From Bacteroidetes bacterium 46-16 (GTDB lineage Bacteria; Bacteroidota; Bacteroidia; Chitinophagales; Chitinophagaceae): 56,553 bases of DNA. Shown in pieces: positions 36,075-44,722 of this stretch. Every line of letters starts with the position of its first letter. The first letter of the stretch is position 1. Below the pieces are notes generated by a model that was given only the letters and a program-made list of their open reading frames with translations, did not search any database and was not told the DNA's origin. A program made the position numbers and the translations under genes. The stretch covers positions 1 to 56,553 of the forward strand of contig MKUN01000019.1 in the NCBI GenBank assembly GCA_001897835.1. Direction: 5' to 3'.

Positions 36075-36341
36075 ATGGCTCGTTCAATCAGAAAAGGTCC
36101 TTATATAGAAGCTAAGCTGGAAAAGAAAGTTGCAGCAATAGCAGAAGGCAAAACAAAGAAAGGTGTTATTAAAACATGGAGCCGCCGCTCTACAATAACC
36201 CCTGATTTTGTGGGACAGACTTTTGCCGTACATAATGGCAACAAATTTATCCCCGTGTATGTAACGGAGTTCATGGTAGGCCACAAGCTCGGTGAATTTG
36301 CCCCTACCCGCAACTTTAAAGGACATAGCGGTACAAAATAA
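36075..36341 (+). CDS. rpsS: 30S ribosomal protein S19
   Basis: S19 forms a complex with S13 in the head of the small subunit near the A site. The 88-residue product shows [19 protein letters not shown] at the start, then [15 protein letters not shown] and [19 protein letters not shown]. All are family hallmarks. It sits between rplB and rplV, as in nearly all bacteria. Confidence 0.98.
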   Translation: MARSIRKGPYIEAKLEKKVAAIAEGKTKKGVIKTWSRRSTITPDFVGQTFAVHNGNKFIPVYVTEFMVGHKLGEFAPTRNFKGHSGTK

Positions 36342-36402
36342 TAAGCCCGGCCTGTAAAGGGAAGGGAATGAAAAGAAGTATAAAAGTTAATTAGTATAAA
36401 AA

Positions 36403-36434
36403 CTCCGGGAAAGCCCTTATATAAGGGTGCGGAG
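36403..36434 (+). promoter_or_regulatory. two-tier hairpin in the rpsS-rplV gap
   Basis: An outer stem CTCCG / CGGAG encloses the palindrome CCCTTATATAAGGG in the 108-base gap. It ends 15 bases before the rplV start and has no T run, so it is more likely a translational or processing signal than a terminator. The role is inferred from structure alone. Confidence 0.45.
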
Positions 36435-36449
36435 TAAAAAAATAAGAAA

Positions 36450-36821
36450 ATGGAAGCTGTAGCTCGCTTAAGAAATTATCCTACATCGCCGCGCAAAATG
36501 CGCCTGCTGGCCGACTTGGTACGCGGCAAGGATGTAGAAAATGCACTGAATACTTTAAAGTTCAGTACAAAGCATCCTTCTGTAGCAATGGAAAAGCTGC
36601 TGATGAGCGCTATTGCCAACTGGGGCGTGAAGAACGAAGGTGCAGACGTGGCAGAGGCTAACCTGTATGTAAAGACCATATTTGTGGATGGTGGCCGCTC
36701 GCTGAAGCGTATGCGCCCTGCACCGCAAGGCCGTGCATACCGTGTGCGTAAGCGCAGCAACCACATAACCATCATTGTGGACAGCCGTAACGCTGTTGCA
36801 GCAACTGCAGAACAAGCTTAA
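36450..36821 (+). CDS. rplV: 50S ribosomal protein L22
   Basis: L22 reaches into the exit tunnel with a long beta-hairpin. The 123-residue product has the usual start region [20 protein letters not shown] and the hairpin segment [20 protein letters not shown] with HITIIVD after it. Length is normal. A structured leader precedes it. Confidence 0.98.
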   Translation: MEAVARLRNYPTSPRKMRLLADLVRGKDVENALNTLKFSTKHPSVAMEKLLMSAIANWGVKNEGADVAEANLYVKTIFVDGGRSLKRMRPAPQGRAYRVRKRSNHITIIVDSRNAVAATAEQA

Positions 36822-36861
36822 TAATAATAAAAGAAATAAATCATAACTCAATAAAAGTCTA

Positions 36862-37650
36862 ATGGGTCAAAAAACTAATCCTATAGGTAACAGGTTGGGC
36901 ATCATCCGCGGATGGGACTCAATGTGGTATGGCGAAAAGAAGGATTATGGTCAGAAACTTGTAGAAGACCATAAGATCCGCACTTACCTGAATGCGCGTA
37001 TCAATAAAGGCGGTATCTCCCGCATCGTTATCGAGCGCACATTGGGCAAGCTTATCGTAACCATCCACACCTCTAAGCCTGGTATCATAATAGGTAAAGG
37101 CGGTACAGAAGTGGACCGTATCAAGGAAGAGCTGAAAAAGCTGACCGGTAAAGAAGACGTGCAGATCAACATCATGGAGATCCGCCGCCCTGAGCTGGAC
37201 GCTAATATAGTAGGCGAAACAATTGCCCGCCAGATAGAAAGCCGTGTAAGCTACAAGCGCGCTATAAAGATGGCTATCTCTACAGCTATGCGCATGGGTG
37301 CTGAAGGTATCAAAATAAAGGTAGGTGGCCGCCTTGCCGGTGCTGAAATAGCACGCAGCGAGGAATTCAAACAAGGCCGCACCCCACTCCATACCTACCG
37401 TATGGACATAGACTATGCTTCGGTATTTGCCCTTACCGTATATGGTAAGATAGGTATCAAAGTATGGATATGTAAAGGTGAAGTACTGGGCAAGCGTGAC
37501 CTTAACCCTAACTTCTCAGCCGGTTCGGACAACCGTGGTAACCGCCCCACCGGTGGTTTCCAGGGCGAAGGTGGCCGTGAAAGAGGTGGTCGTGGTGGCG
37601 ACAGGGGTGGTGATCGTCGTGGCGGTGGCCGTGGCGGACGCAAAGCATAA
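36862..37650 (+). CDS. rpsC: 30S ribosomal protein S3 with glycine/arginine-rich tail
   Basis: S3 lies at the mRNA entry channel and has mRNA helicase activity together with S4 and S5. The first ~215 residues are standard, with [20 protein letters not shown] and the KH motif [15 protein letters not shown]. The last ~40 residues form an RGG-type tail ([20 protein letters not shown]) that many bacterial S3 proteins lack. At 262 residues it is about 30 longer than the E. coli protein. The tail may bind RNA, which is inference. Confidence 0.98.
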   Translation: MGQKTNPIGNRLGIIRGWDSMWYGEKKDYGQKLVEDHKIRTYLNARINKGGISRIVIERTLGKLIVTIHTSKPGIIIGKGGTEVDRIKEELKKLTGKEDVQINIMEIRRPELDANIVGETIARQIESRVSYKRAIKMAISTAMRMGAEGIKIKVGGRLAGAEIARSEEFKQGRTPLHTYRMDIDYASVFALTVYGKIGIKVWICKGEVLGKRDLNPNFSAGSDNRGNRPTGGFQGEGGRERGGRGGDRGGDRRGGGRGGRKA

Positions 37651-37719
37651 AAGACAATTGCAGCCCTGCTGCTGACACAACAGGGCTATTAAATACAGAA
37701 TACAAAAAAACTTGTAACA

Positions 37720-38139
37720 ATGTTACAACCAAAAAAGACGAAACATCGTAAAGCGCATAAAGGCAGGATCAAGGGCAATGCTCAGCGTGGTGCTACTATA
37801 GCTTTTGGTTCATTTGGCCTCAAAGCAATGGAGCCTAAATGGATAACCAACCGCCAGATAGAAGCTGCGCGCCAGGCCATGACCCGCCACATGAAACGTG
37901 AGGGTAATGTATGGATACGCATATTCCCGGATAAGCCTATAACCCGCAAGCCTCTTGAAGTGCGTATGGGTAAAGGTAAAGGTAACCTGGAATTCTGGGC
38001 TGCCGTGGTGAAACCGGGCCTGATCATGTTTGAACTGGATGGTGTGCCGCTGCAGGTAGCACGCGAGGCGCTGGAACTGGCTGCACAAAAGCTGCCTATC
38101 AAAACGAAGTTCGTAGTGCGCAGGGACTATGTAGCATAA
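37720..38139 (+). CDS. rplP: 50S ribosomal protein L16
   Basis: L16 helps position tRNA in the A site and is required late in assembly. The 139-residue product shows [20 protein letters not shown], then [19 protein letters not shown] and [13 protein letters not shown], all typical. Length and order (after rpsC, before rpmC) are normal. Confidence 0.98.
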   Translation: MLQPKKTKHRKAHKGRIKGNAQRGATIAFGSFGLKAMEPKWITNRQIEAARQAMTRHMKREGNVWIRIFPDKPITRKPLEVRMGKGKGNLEFWAAVVKPGLIMFELDGVPLQVAREALELAAQKLPIKTKFVVRRDYVA

Positions 38140-38201
38140 GCATAAAAAGCAAACAATAAAAGTAAACGGCCCCGGGCCAACAGTAATAAATAACAAGTAT
38201 C

Positions 38202-38414
38202 ATGGCAAAAGCAAAAAAAGCGAAAGTTGACGATTACCGCTCGCTGGATGACCAGGCGCTGACCGACAAGATCAGCGACGAGGAACTTCGTTTGAAGAAA
38301 TTACACTTCAGCCACGCGGTAAACCCGATCGAGAACCCGCTTACAATACGCCAGCTGCGCCGCAATATTGCGCGATTGAAAACAGAACAGCGCAGGAGAG
38401 CATTAGGTTTTTAA
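38202..38414 (+). CDS. rpmC: 50S ribosomal protein L29
   Basis: L29 is a small helical protein near the tunnel exit, next to L23. The 70-residue product has the conserved LKKLHFSHAVNPIENPLTIR and a C-terminal RRNIARLKTEQRRR helix. The preceding gap contains the palindrome GGCCCCGGGCC. The next gene follows after 14 bases. Confidence 0.96.
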   Translation: MAKAKKAKVDDYRSLDDQALTDKISDEELRLKKLHFSHAVNPIENPLTIRQLRRNIARLKTEQRRRALGF

Positions 38415-38428
38415 TTAAATCTTTATAG

Positions 38429-38695
38429 ATGTCGAATATGACTGAAAGGAAAAACAGGAAAACCCGTATCGGGATAGTAAGCAGCAACAAGATGACCAAA
38501 ACCATCACTGTGGCTGTGGAACGTAAGATCAAACACCCGATATACGGTAAGTTCCTAAAGAAAACAACGAAATTCCATGCACATGATGAAAACAGTACCG
38601 CTGGTATTGGTGATACAGTGCGCATTATGGAAACACGCCCGCTGAGCAAAACAAAGCGCTGGCGCCTGGTAGAAATTATTGAAAAAGCTAAGTAA
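38429..38695 (+). CDS. rpsQ: 30S ribosomal protein S17
   Basis: S17 is an OB-fold protein that binds 16S rRNA early in assembly. The 88-residue product shows [40 protein letters not shown] and [20 protein letters not shown] second Met at residue 4 (MTERKNRK) is an equally plausible start. Confidence 0.97.
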   Translation: MSNMTERKNRKTRIGIVSSNKMTKTITVAVERKIKHPIYGKFLKKTTKFHAHDENSTAGIGDTVRIMETRPLSKTKRWRLVEIIEKAK

Positions 38696-38707
38696 TCTTA
38701 TTAAGAG

Positions 38708-39076
38708 ATGATACAACAAGAATCCCGGCTCAATGTGGCCGACAACAGTGGTGCGAAGGAAGTACTTTGCATACGTGTGTTGGGTAATTCGGGACAAGTA
38801 TATGCCGGAATTGGTGACAAGATAGTGGTGACCGTAAAAGACGCACTGCCCGGTGGCGGCGTTAAGAAAGGTACCGTATCCAAAGCGGTTATTGTGCGCA
38901 CTAAGAACAAGCTGCGCCGCAGGGACGGATCATACATCAACTTTGATGATAATGCCGTGGTACTGCTGAACAATTCCGATGATCCCCGCGGCACCCGTAT
39001 ATTCGGCCCGGTAGCCCGCGAACTGCGTGATAAAGGATACATGAAAATTGTATCGCTGGCGCCAGAAGTATTGTAA
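38708..39076 (+). CDS. rplN: 50S ribosomal protein L14
   Basis: L14 lies at the subunit interface and binds the silencing factor RsfS. The 122-residue product is strongly conserved: [38 protein letters not shown], and the end [20 protein letters not shown]. Length is exactly typical. Confidence 0.98.
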   Translation: MIQQESRLNVADNSGAKEVLCIRVLGNSGQVYAGIGDKIVVTVKDALPGGGVKKGTVSKAVIVRTKNKLRRRDGSYINFDDNAVVLLNNSDDPRGTRIFGPVARELRDKGYMKIVSLAPEVL

Positions 39077-39084
39077 AAATTATG

Positions 39085-39092
39085 TACCTTTG
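39085..39092 (+). promoter_or_regulatory. possible internal promoter (-7 TACCTTTG) and hairpin before rplX
   Basis: TACCTTTGCAG repeats the core of the operon's main promoter exactly. A TTG lies too close (11 bases) and none is found at the ideal distance. A CCCGC-TTT-GCGGG hairpin follows at 39096-39108. Either a weak internal promoter or a copied promoter fragment would explain it. Confidence 0.4.
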
Positions 39093-39139
39093 CAGCCCGC
39101 TTTGCGGGGGCATGGAGAACGAATTTAACTTATATTAAA

Positions 39140-39478
39140 GTGAAAAAGAGATTTCAACCGAAGTTCAACATTAAGAAAGGCGACAACGTGGTCGTTATTT
39201 CCGGTGAAGATAAAGACCGTAGCAAGCCACGTAAAGTGCTGGCCGTTTATCCTCAAAAGAGCCGTGTGCTCATTGAAGGGGTGAATATGGTGACCAAGCA
39301 CCTGAAGCCTAATGCCCAGAACCCCCAGGGCGGCATAGTACAGGAAGAGGCAGCCATACACATCTCTAACGTGATGCTGTGGGATGCTAAAACCAAAGCC
39401 CCGGTACGCATTAAGCGCGAGCGCAATGAAAATGGATTTGTACGTATATCTAAAAAATCAGGGGAGGTAATTAAATAA
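39140..39478 (+). CDS. rplX: 50S ribosomal protein L24
   Basis: L24 starts 50S assembly and sits near the tunnel exit. The 112-residue product has the KOW motif [20 protein letters not shown] and the conserved [20 protein letters not shown]. The start is a GTG, with no ATG closer to the conserved N-terminus. Its stop overlaps the rplE start by one base (TAATG). Confidence 0.97.
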   Translation: MKKRFQPKFNIKKGDNVVVISGEDKDRSKPRKVLAVYPQKSRVLIEGVNMVTKHLKPNAQNPQGGIVQEEAAIHISNVMLWDAKTKAPVRIKRERNENGFVRISKKSGEVIK

Positions 39479-40056
39479 TGGCAACGACAACATATACACC
39501 TCGTTTACAGAAAAAGTATAAGGACGAAGTTGTTCCTGCTTTGATGAAGAAATTTGGCTATAGCAGCGTCATGCAATGCCCCCGCCTGGTGAAGATCTGC
39601 CTGAACCAGGGCGTGAAAGGTTCTGTAGCCGACAAGAAACTGATCGATGACGCAGTAGGTGAAATGACACTGGTATCAGGCCAGAAAGCAGTGCCTACCC
39701 TGTCAAAAAAGGATATCTCTAACTTTAAGCTCCGCAAGGCTATGCCAATAGGCTGCCGCGTAACACTGCGCAGCGGTAATATGTATGAGTTCCTGGACAG
39801 GCTGATCGCTGTAACCCTGCCCCGTGTACGCGATTTCAAAGGCATCAATGAGAAATCATTTGACGGCCGCGGCAACTACACAATGGGTGTTACCGAGCAG
39901 ATCATCTTCCCGGAAATCGACATCGATAAAGTAAACAAGATAAGCGGTATGGACATCACTTTTGTGACTACTGCCAATACTAATGAAGAGGCTTATGAAC
40001 TGCTGAAAGAGCTGGGCATGCCTTTCAAGAATATCAAGAAAGAAGAAACAAACTAA
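39478..40056 (+). CDS. rplE: 50S ribosomal protein L5
   Basis: L5 binds 5S rRNA and contacts the P-site tRNA. The 192-residue product shows [40 protein letters not shown] and the end [15 protein letters not shown]-like segment [15 protein letters not shown]. It is translationally coupled to rplX by a one-base overlap. The short lysine-rich end is normal. Confidence 0.98.
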   Translation: MATTTYTPRLQKKYKDEVVPALMKKFGYSSVMQCPRLVKICLNQGVKGSVADKKLIDDAVGEMTLVSGQKAVPTLSKKDISNFKLRKAMPIGCRVTLRSGNMYEFLDRLIAVTLPRVRDFKGINEKSFDGRGNYTMGVTEQIIFPEIDIDKVNKISGMDITFVTTANTNEEAYELLKELGMPFKNIKKEETN

Positions 40057-40080
40057 AAAATTCAAGATAAAGGATAATAA

Positions 40081-40350
40081 ATGGCAAAAGAATCAGTAAA
40101 AGCCCGCCAACGCAAACGCGAACGCATGGTAGCCAAGTACGCTGCAAAGCGTGCCGAGCTGAAGGCAGCAGGTGATTATGCAGCCCTGGACAAGCTTCCT
40201 AAGAATGCATCGCCCGTACGCCTGAAGAACCGTTGCCAACTGACCGGCCGCCCCCGTGGCTATATGCGCCAGTTCGGCATATGCCGTGTGGTGTTCCGCG
40301 AAATGGCATTGGATGGCAAGATACCGGGTGTACGTAAAGCAAGCTGGTAA
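40081..40350 (+). CDS. rpsN: 30S ribosomal protein S14 (zinc-free type)
   Basis: S14 lies in the head of the small subunit. The 89-residue product is the long C-minus form: the region [20 protein letters not shown] lacks the two CxxC pairs of the short zinc-binding form. The conserved end [11 protein letters not shown] is present. A 102-base gap follows, with a CCCTACCC / GGGTA partial stem. Confidence 0.97.
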   Translation: MAKESVKARQRKRERMVAKYAAKRAELKAAGDYAALDKLPKNASPVRLKNRCQLTGRPRGYMRQFGICRVVFREMALDGKIPGVRKASW

Positions 40351-40452
40351 TACCCTACCCTGTAAAAAGGAAAGGGTAAGACGTTTCAAAGTCGGGAGCG
40401 CGAGCGCCTGATACTCGTAACAAAAAACATTTACAAAAAACAAAAACAAAAA

Positions 40453-40851
40453 ATGGTAACAGATCCTATAGCAGACTTCCTGACGCGCATCCGTAACGCA
40501 CAGATGGCGCGCCACCGCATCGTAGAGATCCCTGCATCGAACGTTAAGAAGCGTATGACAGAGATCCTTTACAACAAAGGCTATATCCTTAAGTATAAAT
40601 TTGAAGAAGATAATAAGCAGGGCCTCATCAAGATAGCCCTGAAGTACGATGCACAAAGCAAAGAACCTGCTATAAAGAGCCTGGAACGCGCAAGCCGCCC
40701 CGGTCTTCGCCAATATGCCAAGCCTAATGAAATAAGCCGTGTACAGAATGGTCTGGGTATCGCTATAGTATCTACATCAAAAGGCGTGATGACCGATAAG
40801 GAGGCCCGCGCACAAAATGTAGGTGGCGAGGTAATGTGCTACATTTATTAA
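40453..40851 (+). CDS. rpsH: 30S ribosomal protein S8
   Basis: S8 binds the central domain of 16S rRNA and, in E. coli, represses the spc operon by binding its mRNA. Whether that happens here is unknown. The 132-residue product shows [18 protein letters not shown] and the C-terminal [18 protein letters not shown], with family-typical length. Confidence 0.98.
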   Translation: MVTDPIADFLTRIRNAQMARHRIVEIPASNVKKRMTEILYNKGYILKYKFEEDNKQGLIKIALKYDAQSKEPAIKSLERASRPGLRQYAKPNEISRVQNGLGIAIVSTSKGVMTDKEARAQNVGGEVMCYIY

Positions 40852-40949
40852 TAATAGTAAAAGAACAGTTACCGGTACATTAAGCTGGTCCTATACCAGG
40901 CTGACCGGCCGGATAACAAAAACACAATAAACGACAAAAAACAATTATA

Positions 40950-41504
40950 ATGTCTCGTATAGGTAAAAGCATAATCAAGGTTCCCAGCGGTGTTACAGTA
41001 AGTGTATCACCTAACAACGAGGTGACCGTAAAAGGTCCCAAAGGTGAACTGAAACAAGTATTGGACCGCGATATCACTGTAGCGCAGGAAAATGGTGAAG
41101 TAACCGTAAAACGCCCTACCGACCAGATACGCCACCGTGCCCTGCATGGTCTGTACCGTGCCCTGCTGGCCAATATGGTAGAGGGTGTTACTAATGGCTT
41201 TAAGAAAGAACTGGAACTGGTAGGTGTGGGTTACCGTGCCGCCGTTACCGGTCAGCAAATAGATATGGCTTTAGGCTTTTCACATAATATCATTATGGAC
41301 CTGCCGAAAGAAATAAAAGCGTCAGCAACTGCCGAAAAAGGCCAGAATCCAAGGATCATACTTGAATCGATCGACAAGCAATTGCTCGGCCAGGTAGCTG
41401 CCAAGATACGCAGCCTGCGCAAACCTGAACCATATAAGGGTAAAGGTGTACGCTACAGCAACGAGATCATACGCCGCAAAGCTGGTAAAGCAGCTGGCAA
41501 ATAA
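40950..41504 (+). CDS. rplF: 50S ribosomal protein L6
   Basis: L6 lies near the factor-binding site of the large subunit. The 184-residue product has the start MSRIGKSIIKVPSGV, VTVKGPKGELKQVL, the repeat-domain GVGYRAAVTGQQI and the end PEPYKGKGVRYSNEIIRRK. Length is normal. A large hairpin follows it. Confidence 0.98.
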   Translation: MSRIGKSIIKVPSGVTVSVSPNNEVTVKGPKGELKQVLDRDITVAQENGEVTVKRPTDQIRHRALHGLYRALLANMVEGVTNGFKKELELVGVGYRAAVTGQQIDMALGFSHNIIMDLPKEIKASATAEKGQNPRIILESIDKQLLGQVAAKIRSLRKPEPYKGKGVRYSNEIIRRKAGKAAGK

Positions 41505-41510
41505 ATAATT

Positions 41511-41549
41511 GGTTGATCGGTCCGTTCATTGACTGATCAACCGGTTTTA
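41511..41549 (+). terminator. strong hairpin in the rplF-rplR gap (terminator or attenuator-like)
   Basis: A 12-bp stem GGTTGATCGGTC / GACTGATCAACC, with one G-T pair and loop CGTTCATT, is followed by GGTTTTATTAAA. The structure would partly terminate or stabilise mRNA ends inside the operon. Since rplR must be expressed, full termination seems unlikely. Function is inferred. Confidence 0.5.
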
Positions 41550-41609
41550 TTAAAAAACAAACTCCGGTAGCTCTTGTGTAACAGCAGGAAGCCCGTAAAA
41601 ACAGATAAA

Positions 41610-41969
41610 ATGTCAACAGATCAAAAAGTAATACGCCGCCAGAAACTTCGCTGGCGTATACGCAACAAGATACAGGGTACTGCACAGAAGCCCCGTCTTT
41701 CTGTATTTCGCAGCAACAAGGACATCTATGCACAATTGATAGACGATAATACCGGCACTACTATAGCATCGGCCAATTCGCGTCAGAAAGACCTGGCTTC
41801 GAATAAAGGCACCAAGATCGAAAAATCGGTACTGGTTGGTAAAGCACTGGCACAGAAAGCGAAAGATCTCGGTATCGAGACTTGTGTTTTTGATCGTGGC
41901 GGATACCTTTACCATGGCCGTGTGAAAGCAATAGCTGATGGTGCGCGTGAGGGCGGACTGAACTTTTAA
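41610..41969 (+). CDS. rplR: 50S ribosomal protein L18
   Basis: L18 binds 5S rRNA together with L5. The 119-residue product shows [38 protein letters not shown] and [20 protein letters not shown]. The frame opens 12 codons earlier, but the ATG giving [12 protein letters not shown] was chosen because it matches the usual family start. Confidence 0.97.
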   Translation: MSTDQKVIRRQKLRWRIRNKIQGTAQKPRLSVFRSNKDIYAQLIDDNTGTTIASANSRQKDLASNKGTKIEKSVLVGKALAQKAKDLGIETCVFDRGGYLYHGRVKAIADGAREGGLNF

Positions 41970-42003
41970 TTAGATTTTAAACTTTTTCTTTTTAATAAAA
42001 ATA

Positions 42004-42522
42004 ATGGCGAAGACAATATTAAATCGCGTAAAAGCCGGAGACCTGGAACTGCATGAAAAGGTAGTATCCATCAACCGCGTGGTAAAAACCACCAAAGGCG
42101 GCCGCGCATTCAGCTTCTCTGCCCTGGTAGTAGTAGGTAACGGCAATGGTGTGGTAGGCCACGGGCTTGGCAAAGCAAAAGAAGTACAGGAAGCTATTAC
42201 AAAAGGTATAGACGATGCCAAGAAGAACCTGATAAAGGTGCCTGTGATGAACGGAACTATACCCCACGATCAGTTTGCTAAAGAAGGCGCTGCAAAAGTG
42301 CTCATCAAACCGGCCGCACATGGTACGGGTGTGATAGCAGGAGGCAGTATGCGTGCCGTGCTGGAAGCAGCAGGTATCACAGACGTGCTTTCCAAGTCGC
42401 TGGGCTCGGCTAACCCGCACAACGTGGTTAAAGCTACCTTTATGGCGCTCGGCTCGCTCCGCGAACCGATACAGGTTGCCAAGCAGCGCAACGTAAGCCT
42501 GAAGAAAGTATTTAACGGCTAA
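42004..42522 (+). CDS. rpsE: 30S ribosomal protein S5
   Basis: S5 affects decoding accuracy and mRNA unwinding. The 172-residue product has the double-stranded-RNA-binding-like domain with [20 protein letters not shown] and [18 protein letters not shown], and the later [19 protein letters not shown]. Length is normal. Confidence 0.98.
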   Translation: MAKTILNRVKAGDLELHEKVVSINRVVKTTKGGRAFSFSALVVVGNGNGVVGHGLGKAKEVQEAITKGIDDAKKNLIKVPVMNGTIPHDQFAKEGAAKVLIKPAAHGTGVIAGGSMRAVLEAAGITDVLSKSLGSANPHNVVKATFMALGSLREPIQVAKQRNVSLKKVFNG

Positions 42523-42588
42523 TACCCAAGCCCCCCGGAGGGGATTAGAAATTTTGAATTTTAACTTTTGAATTATTATAATAGCGTC

Positions 42589-42771
42589 ATGGCTAAAATA
42601 AAAGTAACACAGATAAAGAGCGGCATAGACCGCCCGGAGCGCCAGAAGCGTACGCTGAGGGCACTGGGCCTGCGCAAGCTCCACTCTACTGTAGAGGTTG
42701 AGGCTACGCCCCAGATACTGGGTATGGTACAGGCCGTACATCACCTGGTGAAAGTAGAAGAAGTAAAATAA
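42589..42771 (+). CDS. rpmD: 50S ribosomal protein L30
   Basis: L30 is a small, non-essential-in-many-species protein of the large subunit. The 60-residue product shows KIKVTQIKSGIDRPERQKRT and LGLRKLHSTVEVEATPQI. An upstream in-frame ATG (42568) would add seven residues. The inner ATG (MAKIKVTQ) matches the family start. Confidence 0.96.
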   Translation: MAKIKVTQIKSGIDRPERQKRTLRALGLRKLHSTVEVEATPQILGMVQAVHHLVKVEEVK

Positions 42772-42829
42772 TTTTTAACCTGATTTGCGAGCGGTTATAC
42801 ATTCCGCGCAAGTTCAAAAATCGTAAAGA

Positions 42830-43276
42830 ATGCAATTACACAATTTAAAACCAGCAGAAGGTTCAGTAAAGAAGAACAGGCGTGTAGGCCGTGGTGAAGG
42901 TAGCGGTAGCGGTACCACATCCGGTAAAGGTAACAAAGGTCAGCAGGCACGTACCGGCTACCAGTCGAAAACAGGCCATGAAGGTGGCCAGATGCCTATA
43001 CAGCGCCGTATGCCAAAACGCGGTTTCAAGAACATCAACCGTGTGGATTACAAGGTGTTCAACCTCGGTCAGCTGGATTTCCTGATAGAAAAATATAATA
43101 TCACCGAATTCACCCCTGATAACCTGTATGTCAATGGTTTGATAAGCCGTACAGACCTCGTAAAGATACTGGGCAATGGTGAATTGAAGGCCAAAATAGC
43201 CTTCAAGGTAAACGGCGCCAGCGAAAAAGCTAAAAAAGCGATCGAAGCTGCCGGCGGAACCATAGAAATTATCTAA
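42830..43276 (+). CDS. rplO: 50S ribosomal protein L15
   Basis: L15 joins late in large-subunit assembly. The 148-residue product has the glycine-rich start KNRRVGRGEGSGSGTTSGKG with GQQARTGYQSKTGHEGGQMP, then MPKRGFKNINRVDYKVFNL. Length is normal. It is the last ribosomal protein gene here and is followed by a hairpin with a T run. Confidence 0.98.
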   Translation: MQLHNLKPAEGSVKKNRRVGRGEGSGSGTTSGKGNKGQQARTGYQSKTGHEGGQMPIQRRMPKRGFKNINRVDYKVFNLGQLDFLIEKYNITEFTPDNLYVNGLISRTDLVKILGNGELKAKIAFKVNGASEKAKKAIEAAGGTIEII

Positions 43277-43289
43277 GGTTGGCCCCCGG

Positions 43290-43315
43290 GACGCATTTGG
43301 TGAAATGCGTCTTTT
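43290..43315 (+). terminator. intrinsic-terminator-like hairpin between rplO and secY
   Basis: A perfect 9-bp stem GACGCATTT / AAATGCGTC with loop GGTG is followed directly by TTTT. This has the form of a rho-independent terminator, 13 bases after the rplO stop. It may set a lower secY/map level or be read through. No clear promoter is seen between it and secY. Confidence 0.6.
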
Positions 43316-43354
43316 ATCGTTTATTCGCATTTCATTCAGACTAACAACAGACCA

Positions 43355-44707
43355 GTGAAGAAACTCATTTCAACGCTTAAAAATATATGGAGTATCGAAG
43401 AGCTCCGTAAGCGTATACTTTTTACTATACTACTCGTTGCCGTATACCGCGTTGGTTGTTATATTGCATTACCGGGTATTAACCCCGCACTGTTATCAGA
43501 CAAGCAAGGCCCCGGCGGCCTTTTAGGCATACTCGACATGTTTGCAGGTGGTGCGTTCAGCCGCGCCTCTATCTTTGCACTTGGTGTTATGCCCTATATC
43601 TCTGCGTCTATCTTCATGCAGCTTGCAGGTATCGTGATACCGCAGGTAGCCAAGATGCAGCGCGAAGAAAGCGGACGCCGCAAGATCAATCAATACACCC
43701 GCTACCTTACAGTAGGCGTTACAGCCTTCCAGGCAAGTGCCTATGTGGCTTACCTGCGCTCTCCACAATATGCATCAGCGCTTATACCCGAATTCAGTGC
43801 ATTTACGTTCTGGCTCTGTACCGTAATGGTGCTGACTGCCGGTACCCTCTTCGTAATGTGGATGGGCGAAAAGATCACCGATAAAGGTATTGGTAACGGT
43901 ACATCACTCATCATCATGGTGGGTATCCTTGCCCGCCTGCCCCAATCGCTGGTACAGGAATTCAATGCTAAGAACCTTGGCGGCGGTGGCGGCCTGCTCA
44001 TATTCCTGATAGAAATGGCTGTATTTATCGCAGTAATAGTTGGTCTTATCCTGCTCACACAAGGTGTGCGTAAGATACCGCTCAACTATGCCCGCCGCAT
44101 CATAGGCAGCAGCAATGCTGCACGCGAGGTGAGCGGCACACGCGATTTCATTCCCCTGAAGGTGAATTCTGCGGGTGTAATGCCTATCATCTTTGCCCAG
44201 GCAATGATGTTCATCCCTACTGTATTTACCGGTTTTGCACAGAGCGAAAACGCACAGGGCTTTATGCGTGCCCTGTCCGACCATACCTCTTTCTGGTACA
44301 ACGTGGTATATGCTGTAATGGTTATTGCATTCACTTACTTCTATACCGCATTGATTTTTAACCCCACCGAAATGGCAGATAACCTGAAGCGTAACAACAG
44401 CTTCATACCCGGTGTAAAACCCGGTGAACCAACTGCCGATTATATAGCCGCTATCATGGACCGCATCACCCTTCCGGGTGCTGTATTCCTGGCCATAGCC
44501 GGTATACTCCCCGGTATTGCAGCATTGCTGAATGTTACCAGCGGTTTCTCCTCTTTCTACGGAGGCACATCTATGCTGATAGGTGTAGGTGTAATACTGG
44601 ACACCCTGCAGCAAATAGAAGGACACCTGCTTATGCGCCAATACGACGGCCTGATGAAAACAGGACGCATATCGGGCCGCACGAGCAACGTAGCCTCTTC
44701 TGTATAA
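43355..44707 (+). CDS. secY: protein translocase subunit SecY
   Basis: The central channel of the Sec translocon in the cytoplasmic membrane. The 450-residue product has ten transmembrane segments, starting ELRKRILFTILLVAVYRVGC. It shows the plug-region LGILDMFAGGAFSRASIFALG and the cytosolic loop GVRKIPLNYARRIIG, which contacts SecA and ribosomes. The start is a GTG. It follows rplO across a terminator-like hairpin, and map follows within 16 bases. Confidence 0.98.
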   Translation: MKKLISTLKNIWSIEELRKRILFTILLVAVYRVGCYIALPGINPALLSDKQGPGGLLGILDMFAGGAFSRASIFALGVMPYISASIFMQLAGIVIPQVAKMQREESGRRKINQYTRYLTVGVTAFQASAYVAYLRSPQYASALIPEFSAFTFWLCTVMVLTAGTLFVMWMGEKITDKGIGNGTSLIIMVGILARLPQSLVQEFNAKNLGGGGGLLIFLIEMAVFIAVIVGLILLTQGVRKIPLNYARRIIGSSNAAREVSGTRDFIPLKVNSAGVMPIIFAQAMMFIPTVFTGFAQSENAQGFMRALSDHTSFWYNVVYAVMVIAFTYFYTALIFNPTEMADNLKRNNSFIPGVKPGEPTADYIAAIMDRITLPGAVFLAIAGILPGIAALLNVTSGFSSFYGGTSMLIGVGVILDTLQQIEGHLLMRQYDGLMKTGRISGRTSNVASSV

Positions 44708-44722
44708 CAGACTTTTGTGCGT

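Noticed and set aside
42019-42744. 241-codon minus-strand open frame
   Set aside because: Runs antisense across rpsE and rpmD, both unmistakable ribosomal genes.
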